In this document: in pieces, positions 58,213-64,000 of the stretch | How the letters are laid out: each line of letters begins with the position of its first letter | How positions within the stretch are numbered: position 1 is the first letter of the stretch | Assembly (NCBI GenBank): GCA_016704275.1 | Contig: JADJAK010000003.1 | Span: 186,001-250,000 of the forward strand | Origin: Gemmatimonadota bacterium | GTDB taxonomy: Bacteria; Gemmatimonadota; Gemmatimonadetes; Gemmatimonadales; GWC2-71-9 | Direction: 5' to 3' | DNA length: 64,000 bases | Program-made: the position numbers and the translations under genes | The notes under the pieces: generated by a model | Databases searched by the model: none | What the model saw: the letters and a program-made list of their open reading frames with translations, nothing else | Told to the model about the DNA's origin: nothing

Positions 58213-59453
58213 TTCGTGATCTCGATCGGCCGCTCCTGATCGTGGTGTTCGCCCTGGCGCTCTTCGGCACCCTGATCCTCTATTCGGCCGAGCAGACCGA
58301 TGTGGCGATGCGCGCCACCGGGATCTGGACGCGCCAGCTGATGTGGCTTGGCGTCGGTTCCATCGCGGCCGCGTTCAGCTATCGGATGTCGTTTCGGATT
58401 CTCGACTGGGCCGCGCCGTGGGTCTACGGCCTCGGGCTGGGGTTGCTGGTGCTGACGATCGTGGGCCTCGGTTCCGGCGGCGAGGGATCGGCCGCGAGCA
58501 CGAGCAGCTGGCTCACGATCGCCGGCCGGCGCGTCGGCCAGCCCGTCGAGCTCGCCAAGCTCGCGACCATCCTGATGCTGGCGCGGTGGCTCTCCGCCCG
58601 ACGCGATCCGCCGACCACCCTGCGCGGCCTCGTCGCACCGATCACCATCGCCCTGGTCCCGGCACTCCTGGTGCTGAAGCAGCCGGACCTCGGCAGCGCC
58701 ATGGTCTTCGCCGGCATCCTCTTCATCATGCTCTTCTGGTCCGGTGTGGCGCCGTCGCTGCTCTTCCTGCTGGTGTCGCCGGTCGTGTCGCTCTTTCTCG
58801 CGTGGAACACCACCCTCTGGAGTATCTGGATGGTGGTGGTCTTCCTGGCGCTGCTGTGGATCCGTCCCTTCATCGTCGAGTCGATCTTCATCTTTCTCGC
58901 CAACTCGGCGATGGGTGCGCTCGCCATTGTGGTCTGGGCCCGCCTCAGCCCCTTTCAGCGGAATCGGATTCTCTCGTTCCTGAATCCGGAGGAATACCGT
59001 CGCGGACCGGGGTATCAGGCGATGCAGAGCAAGGTGGCGATCGGCTCTGGTGGCTGGTTCGGGAGCGGCTTCACCGATGGCCCCCTGAAGCGAACCGGCG
59101 GGATCCCGGAGCACTGGACCGACTTCGTCTTCGCCATCGTCGGCGAGGAGTTCGGCTTCCTCGGGGTCACCATCGCGCTCGGCCTCTTTCTCGCCTTCTT
59201 CTTCATCCTGGTGCGGATCGCGCGACGAACCGCCGACCCCTACGCATCCTTGGTGGTATTCGGGTTGATCGGTTTGGTGCTGACCCATCTGTTCGAAAAC
59301 GTCGGGATGACGATCTCGTTGATGCCGATCACCGGCATCCCGCTGCCCTTCTTTTCCTACGGGGGCTCCTTCCTCCTGGCCCTTTTTCTGGGGTTGGGGA
59401 TGGCGTTCCGGGCGGCGGCGGAGGCCAGAGCGTCTGGCTATGTTGATTCATGA
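58209..59453 (+). CDS. rodA: Rod shape-determining glycosyltransferase RodA
   Basis: A 414-residue SEDS-family peptidoglycan polymerase with about ten membrane segments. The family residues are visible in SWLTIAGRRVGQPVELAKLA, KQPDLGSAMVF (with the catalytic-region Asp), the loop GPGYQAMQSKVAIGSGGWFG, EHWTDFVFAIVGEEFGFLG and ITGIPLPFFSYGGSFLLA. It overlaps the PBP2 gene by 4 bp; the two proteins act as one polymerase-transpeptidase unit. Confidence 0.96.
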   Translation: MIRDLDRPLLIVVFALALFGTLILYSAEQTDVAMRATGIWTRQLMWLGVGSIAAAFSYRMSFRILDWAAPWVYGLGLGLLVLTIVGLGSGGEGSAASTSSWLTIAGRRVGQPVELAKLATILMLARWLSARRDPPTTLRGLVAPITIALVPALLVLKQPDLGSAMVFAGILFIMLFWSGVAPSLLFLLVSPVVSLFLAWNTTLWSIWMVVVFLALLWIRPFIVESIFIFLANSAMGALAIVVWARLSPFQRNRILSFLNPEEYRRGPGYQAMQSKVAIGSGGWFGSGFTDGPLKRTGGIPEHWTDFVFAIVGEEFGFLGVTIALGLFLAFFFILVRIARRTADPYASLVVFGLIGLVLTHLFENVGMTISLMPITGIPLPFFSYGGSFLLALFLGLGMAFRAAAEARASGYVDS

Positions 59454-59550
59454 CAATGACTTGCGTGTCAAGGTCTTGCGCGAACTGACTTTCTATCGCA
59501 CGTTGAAGGCTCCTGTCGGCCGCTAGGAAGGCCGCCCTACGCGAGGTCGT

Positions 59551-60417
59551 ATGACCGTCATGGCGTGGTTCAAGAAGGAGCGCAAGACCAGAACCGCCAC
59601 CAGGGAACGCCTGGAAATTCCGGCGGATGCCTGGGAGAAGTGCGAGTCCTGTGGGCATATAGATATCCGGGAGAAGTTCGAGAAGGCGCTCAACGTCTGT
59701 CCCGAGTGCGGGACACACAAGCGCTTCCTCGCCGAGGAATACATCGAGCTGCTGACGGACGAGGGCAGCTGGAAGGAACTGTACCCGGAGCTGCAGTCGG
59801 TCGACCCGCTGACGTTCGAGCATTATGCCGAGCGCCTCGTCAGCGCGCGCAAGAAGGGTGGGGCGTCGGATGCGATCTATACCGGGATGGCGAAGCTCGA
59901 AGGACATCCGCTGAATCTTGGCGTGATGAACTTCCGCTTCATGGGTGGCTCGATGGGCTCGGTCGTCGGGGAAAAGATCGCCCGTCTTGCCCGCCGCTCG
60001 GCCGAGAAGAAGATCCCGATGGTGCTGGTCTGTACCTCCGGCGGCGCGCGGATGCAGGAAGGCGCCCTGTCACTGATGCAGATGGCGAAGACGTCCGCCG
60101 CGATCGCGCAGATGAAGCTGGCTGGCATTCCGTACATCTCCATCCTGACGGATCCGACCACCGGCGGCGTCTCGGCGTCCTTCGCGATGCAGGGCGACGT
60201 GATCCTGGCCGAGCCGGCCGCGGTCATCGGCTTCGCCGGGCAGCGCGTGATCAAGCAGACGATCGGTCAGGACCTGCCGGAAGGGTTCCAGACGGCGGAG
60301 TTCCTCCTCGACAAGGGGCAGATCGACGACGTGGTCCCGCGCGCCTCCTTGCGCGAAACCACCGCACGCCTGCTCCGCCACATGCAGGGACACCGGCTTC
60401 GCGGCACTGCCGCCTGA
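59551..60417 (+). CDS. accD: Acetyl-CoA carboxylase carboxyltransferase subunit beta
   Basis: A 288-residue AccD for fatty acid synthesis. The N-terminal zinc ribbon has CESCGH and CPECGTHKRF (four Cys). The carboxyltransferase core has AIYTGMAKLEGHPLNLGVMN, FRFMGGSMGSVVGEKIARL, CTSGGARMQEGALSLMQMAK, DPTTGGVSASFAMQGDV and GFAGQRVIKQTIGQDLPEGF. ATG 59551 has GAGG 4 bp upstream. It is distinct from the propionyl-type carboxylase at 18511; accA was not seen. accD followed by folC is common. Confidence 0.96.
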   Translation: MTVMAWFKKERKTRTATRERLEIPADAWEKCESCGHIDIREKFEKALNVCPECGTHKRFLAEEYIELLTDEGSWKELYPELQSVDPLTFEHYAERLVSARKKGGASDAIYTGMAKLEGHPLNLGVMNFRFMGGSMGSVVGEKIARLARRSAEKKIPMVLVCTSGGARMQEGALSLMQMAKTSAAIAQMKLAGIPYISILTDPTTGGVSASFAMQGDVILAEPAAVIGFAGQRVIKQTIGQDLPEGFQTAEFLLDKGQIDDVVPRASLRETTARLLRHMQGHRLRGTAA

Positions 60418-60441
60418 GTCCCGGCCTCAACGTTCGGCTGT

Positions 60442-60473
60442 CGCGCCCCGCTCCCGATTCGGAGCGGGGCGCG
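60442..60473 (+). terminator. Hairpin terminator after accD
   Basis: A perfect 13-bp stem (60442-60454 with 60461-60473) with loop CGATTC, 24 bp after the accD stop and only 5 bp before the first folC ATG. It is followed by TTGCT, not a T-run. Confidence 0.65.
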
Positions 60474-60478
60474 TTGCT

Positions 60479-61738
60479 ATGGGATCTGACCTCGTGACGA
60501 TGCCGTATCAGGACGCGCTCGACTTTCTCTTCCCGCGCACGACCCAGATCAAGTTCGGGCTCGACACGACACGTGCGCTACTCGACGCGCTGGGGAATCC
60601 GCAGCGGCAATACGCCACGATCCACGTGGCGGGGACCAACGGGAAGGGAAGTACGGCCTCGTTGATCGCCGAGGCGCTCGGCGCCGCCGGCTTCCGGGTC
60701 GGGCTCTACACGTCGCCGCATCTCGTCTCGTTCCGGGAGCGCATCCGCGTCGATGGCACACCCATCAGCGAGGCCGCGGTGGCGGCATGGACGGCGTTGC
60801 TCCAGCCGACGATCCTGGCATCCGGCGCGACCTTCTTCGAAGCGACCACGGCCATTGCCTTCGCGGACTTTGCGGCACGCGGTGTCGAGATCGCCGTCGT
60901 CGAGGTCGGCCTGGGCGGCCGGCTCGACAGCACGAACGTCCTGGAGCCACTGGTCACTGTCGTCACGCACATCGCGCTGGACCACCAGCGCTACCTCGGC
61001 GACACCCTTGAGGCGATTGCGGCCGAAAAGGCCGGTATTGCCAAGCCGGGGGTGCCATTCGTCGTGGGCGACCCCGACCCGGCCATCGTGGCGATGCTTG
61101 TCGACGCCGGCACCGCCGCAGTCCAGCGCGCTGAACCAACCGCCACCCTGCCGGTGGTCGTGGTGCCGTCGGACGCACGTTGGGAGGGCCCCCTCGGGCT
61201 CGTCGGGCCCCACCAGCAACGCAACGCTGCCGTGGCGCAGGCGGCCCTCGCCGCCCTCCCGCCTGCCTTTCAGGTCCCGTCGCAGGCAATGGCCGAGGCC
61301 TTCTCTCGGACCCGCGTGCCAGGCCGCCTCGACCGTCGGGGCCGCTGGCTCTTCGACGTGGCCCACAATCCCGACGGGATGCGGTCCCTGACGGCCGCGA
61401 TGGCGGAGCTCCGGCTGCCGGGGCCGGTCCACGGCCTGGTCTCGATTCTGGGCGACAAGGCGTGGCCGGCGATGCTCGTGGAGCTCGACCGGGCCATCGA
61501 TGTGGGCATTCTGACCGTGGCCCCGAGCGCGGATACCCGTCGATGGGACCTCGGCTGGCTGGAACGCTGGCTGGCCGACCCGGAACGGCCGGCCGCCCGG
61601 GCGCGTTGGCGGCTGATCCCCGACTTCCGCGAGGCACTCCGGGTGGTGGAGCAGGGGGCCGGGACAATCGTGGTCACCGGGTCGTTCCACACCGTCGGGG
61701 ACGTGATGGAGGCGCGGGGGGTGGAGGTGCTGGGGTGA
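60479..61738 (+). CDS. folC: Folylpolyglutamate synthase / dihydrofolate synthase
   Basis: Adds glutamate to folates and makes dihydrofolate. The Mur-ligase-like ATP loop VAGTNGKGSTASLIAEAL is near residue 45, then GLYTSPHLVSFRERIRVDG, the EVGLGGRLDSTNVLEP block, THIALDHQRYLGDTLEAIAAEKAGI and the C-terminal FDVAHNPDGMRSL. The start is uncertain: ATG 60479, GTG 60494 or ATG 60500 (MPYQDALDFLF), the last matching the family N-terminus best. Confidence 0.93.
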   Translation: MGSDLVTMPYQDALDFLFPRTTQIKFGLDTTRALLDALGNPQRQYATIHVAGTNGKGSTASLIAEALGAAGFRVGLYTSPHLVSFRERIRVDGTPISEAAVAAWTALLQPTILASGATFFEATTAIAFADFAARGVEIAVVEVGLGGRLDSTNVLEPLVTVVTHIALDHQRYLGDTLEAIAAEKAGIAKPGVPFVVGDPDPAIVAMLVDAGTAAVQRAEPTATLPVVVVPSDARWEGPLGLVGPHQQRNAAVAQAALAALPPAFQVPSQAMAEAFSRTRVPGRLDRRGRWLFDVAHNPDGMRSLTAAMAELRLPGPVHGLVSILGDKAWPAMLVELDRAIDVGILTVAPSADTRRWDLGWLERWLADPERPAARARWRLIPDFREALRVVEQGAGTIVVTGSFHTVGDVMEARGVEVLG

Positions 61739-61764
61739 GGGGTGGCGCCCGACTATTTTGCGCC

Positions 61765-63072
61765 ATGACTGCGAAGCCCCTCCCCGGATTCCGCGATTTC
61801 CCGCCCGCCGATTTCGCCCTCCGGGCGCACATCTTCGCGGCCTGGCGGCGGGTGGCGACGCGGTACGGCTTCGAGGAGTATGACGGCCCGCCCCTCGAGA
61901 CCCTCGAGCTCTATACCGCCAAGAGCGGCGACGAGATTGTCGGCCAGCTGTACAACTTCGTCGACAAGGGCGACCGTGCCGTCGCCCTGCGCCCCGAGAT
62001 GACGCCGACGCTGGCCCGGATGGTGGCCGAGCGGGCCAACGGCCTCAAGAAGCCGATCCGCTGGTTCTCGATCCCGCAGCTGTTCCGCTACGAGCGGCAG
62101 CAACGCGGCCGGCTCCGGGAGCACTTCCAGCTCAACTGCGACCTGATCGGCGAGGCGGGCCCGCTCGCCGATGCCGAGATCATCGCGCTCGCCATCGACG
62201 TGATGCGCGAGTTTGGGCTCGGGTCGACGGACGTCAAGGTGCGCCTCTCGGATCGTCGGGCGCTCACGGCGCTGCTCCGCGCGCGCGGCGTGACCGACGC
62301 GGGGATGTACGAGGCGTACCAGTTCATCGACAAGCTCGAGCGGATGCCGCCCGAGGAGATCGAGAAGCGCCGTGCCGTCCCGCAAGCATACGCACCCGCG
62401 ACGCCGGACGACCTGATCGCGATCGCGTCGCTGCGCGGGCTCGAGAAGGTGGAAGCGGCCGTCACCGGCCTCGCCGGTGGATCCGACGCCGTGGCGCCAC
62501 TCCGCGCCACCGTCGACGCGTTGACGGCGATGGGGCTCGGCGACTGGATCGAGATTGACTTCACCATCGTGCGCGGCATCGCCTACTACACCGGCACGGT
62601 GTTCGAGCTGTTCGATGCGGGGCGCTCCCTCCGGGCCATCTGCGGTGGCGGGCGCTACGACACGCTGCTCAAGAATCTCGGCGACGTGGATCTCCCGGCC
62701 CTCGGCTTCGGCATGGGCGACGTGGTGCTCGGCGAGTTGTTGAAGGACCGCGGACTGCGCCCGACACCGCCGCCGGCGATCGACCTCTTCCTGGTCGGCG
62801 TCACGCCGGAGGATCAGCCGCACCTGTTGGGGCTGGCCCACGAACTCCGTGACGCGGGACTCCGGCTCGAGTATGTCTTTGGCGAAGCGGCCGTCGGCCG
62901 TCAGCTCAAGCTGGCCGATGCGCGTGGCGCGCGGCTGGCAATCGTGATGGGCCCCGATGACCGGGCCCGCGGCGAGGTCCAGCTGAAGGACCTCGTCGGC
63001 AAGACGCAGGAGGCCGTGGCGCGCGAGGCGCTGCCGGCCCGTTGTCGTGATCTCCTTTTCCGGATGCCCTGA
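61765..63072 (+). CDS. hisS: Histidine--tRNA ligase
   Basis: A 435-residue class II synthetase. Motif 2 is in LFRYERQQRGRLREHFQLNCDLIG; the histidine-A region is RGIAYYTGTVFELFD; motif 3 includes GFGMGDVVL. The C-terminal anticodon domain begins near residue 330. The ATG at 61765 matches the family start (PLPGFRDFPP). TATTTT at 61754-61759 ends 5 bp before it, so a transcript from that element would be nearly leaderless. Confidence 0.95.
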   Translation: MTAKPLPGFRDFPPADFALRAHIFAAWRRVATRYGFEEYDGPPLETLELYTAKSGDEIVGQLYNFVDKGDRAVALRPEMTPTLARMVAERANGLKKPIRWFSIPQLFRYERQQRGRLREHFQLNCDLIGEAGPLADAEIIALAIDVMREFGLGSTDVKVRLSDRRALTALLRARGVTDAGMYEAYQFIDKLERMPPEEIEKRRAVPQAYAPATPDDLIAIASLRGLEKVEAAVTGLAGGSDAVAPLRATVDALTAMGLGDWIEIDFTIVRGIAYYTGTVFELFDAGRSLRAICGGGRYDTLLKNLGDVDLPALGFGMGDVVLGELLKDRGLRPTPPPAIDLFLVGVTPEDQPHLLGLAHELRDAGLRLEYVFGEAAVGRQLKLADARGARLAIVMGPDDRARGEVQLKDLVGKTQEAVAREALPARCRDLLFRMP

Positions 63073-63076
63073 CCGC

Positions 63077-64000
63077 ATGGCTGACAACAAAGCGCTGACT
63101 CCCCGGGCCCAGGACTTCTCCGCCTGGTACAACGACCTCATCATGAAGGCCGAGCTCGCCGACTACAGTCCGGTGCGCGGCTGCATGGTCATCCGGCCGA
63201 ACGGCTACGCGATCTGGGAACAGATGCAGCGAGCCCTCGATGACGCCTTCAAGGCGACCGGGCACCAGAACGCCTACTTCCCGCTCTTCATTCCGCAGAG
63301 CTTCCTGTCGAAGGAAGCGGAGCACGTCGAGGGCTTCGCGCCCGAGCTCGCGGTGGTCACCCACGGCGGCGGCAAGGAGCTCGAGGAGCCGCTGGTGGTG
63401 CGTCCGACCTCCGAGACGATCATCTACGCGATGTTCTCGAAGTGGATCCAGAGCTGGCGCGATCTGCCGCTGCTCATCAACCAGTGGGCCAACGTCGTGC
63501 GCTGGGAGATGCGCACGCGCCTCTTCCTGCGCACGACCGAGTTCCTCTGGCAGGAAGGGCACACGGCGCACGCGACCGAGGCGGAGGCGGAGGAGGAGAC
63601 GTTGATGATCCTCGGCCTCTACCGCCGCTTCATGGAAGAGTGGATGGCGATGCCGGTGATCACCGGCCGGAAGACCGACGCCGAGAAGTTCGCCGGCGCG
63701 CTGCGCACCTACTCGTGCGAAGCGCTGATGCAGGACAACAAGGCGCTGCAGGCCGGCACGTCGCACAACCTCGGGCAGAATTTCGCCAAGGCGTTCGACG
63801 TCACGTTCCAGACGCCGGAAGGCGGCCTGGATCACGTCTGGAACACCTCGTGGGGTGTGTCGACCCGACTGGTCGGCGGCCTGATCATGACCCACGGTGA
63901 TGACACCGGCATGGTCTGCCCTCCGCGACTGGCGCAGTGGCAAGTGGTGATCGTCCCGATCTGGCGGAAGGACGAGGAGCGCGACGCGACGTTTGCGGCG
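63077..64000 (+). CDS. proS: Proline--tRNA ligase, archaeal/eukaryotic-like type, N-terminal part
   Basis: The first 308 codons; the gene continues past the window end. It lacks the editing insertion of the long bacterial type and begins QDFSAWYNDLIMKAELADYS, typical of the shorter ProS type 3. Class II landmarks are VRPTSETIIYAMFSKWIQSW and NVVRWEMRTRLFLRTTEFLW (motif 2), and LGQNFAKAFDVTF. It starts 4 bp after hisS, so the two synthetase genes are probably co-transcribed. Confidence 0.95.
   Translation, partial: MADNKALTPRAQDFSAWYNDLIMKAELADYSPVRGCMVIRPNGYAIWEQMQRALDDAFKATGHQNAYFPLFIPQSFLSKEAEHVEGFAPELAVVTHGGGKELEEPLVVRPTSETIIYAMFSKWIQSWRDLPLLINQWANVVRWEMRTRLFLRTTEFLWQEGHTAHATEAEAEEETLMILGLYRRFMEEWMAMPVITGRKTDAEKFAGALRTYSCEALMQDNKALQAGTSHNLGQNFAKAFDVTFQTPEGGLDHVWNTSWGVSTRLVGGLIMTHGDDTGMVCPPRLAQWQVVIVPIWRKDEERDATFAA

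Overview
The window looks like a piece of a high-GC bacterial chromosome, most likely from the phylum Gemmatimonadota. This placement is inferred from gene content, gene order, heavy GTG/TTG start use, the style of signal peptides (many end in AxA-Q) and the large secreted peptidases; no 16S or marker search was possible. Nearly all of it is ordinary housekeeping chromosome, densely packed, with many 1-4 bp stop/start overlaps (ATGA, GTGA, TGATG).

Layout. 1-5854: the 3' end of xseA, then xseB, ispA, dxs, nadK and recN, one co-directional run (DNA repair, isoprenoid precursors, NADP). 5841-7400: a predicted outer-membrane protein on the minus strand. 7460-7542: tRNA-Leu(UAA). 7568-13281: a type IV pilus-like locus with three tandem copies of a convergent two-gene unit (a pilin-like gene on the plus strand, a single-span membrane partner on the minus strand), then a stand-alone receiver protein and a GspE/PilB ATPase with a receiver domain fused to its C-terminus. 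13424-17278: aroA, cmk and rpsA. 17361-18407: a double-PAS protein. 18511-24317: an acyl-CoA carboxylase locus (carboxyltransferase, biotin carboxylase, biotin carrier) interleaved with a secreted repeat-type protein and an RlmD-like RNA methyltransferase. 24392-28663: a molybdenum hydroxylase (FeS subunit, Mo subunit, XdhC, MobA-like). 28724-31589: a glycine-rich exported protein divergent from an M1 metallopeptidase.

31765-41313: rplM-rpsI, rpsB-tsf-pyrH-frr-uppS-cdsA-dxr-rseP and an MgtC-like membrane protein (translation, ribosome recycling, undecaprenyl and phospholipid synthesis, the MEP pathway again, and a site-2 protease). 41562-47577: rpsO, pnp, an M16 peptidase, alanine dehydrogenase, dut and an aspartate/glutamate racemase. 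47628-49150: a small accessory patch with a possibly 5'-truncated HEXXH protein and a lipoprotein. 49301-52381: a large M14 carboxypeptidase-like secreted protein (minus). 52482-53690: argG (minus). 53953-59453: mreB-mreC-mreD-PBP2-rodA, the rod-shape elongasome. 59551-64000: accD, folC, hisS and the start of proS.

The most unusual part is 7568-13281. The three pilin/partner units keep the same convergent arrangement, the same C-terminal signatures and touching or overlapping 3' ends, yet diverge stepwise, and the third pilin-like protein has lost the prepilin peptidase motif. Together with the ATPase-receiver fusion and the CheY-like protein they may form a response-regulated pilus or secretion device. 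A second theme is three intergenic tandem arrays, all of 7-bp period but of different unit sequence.
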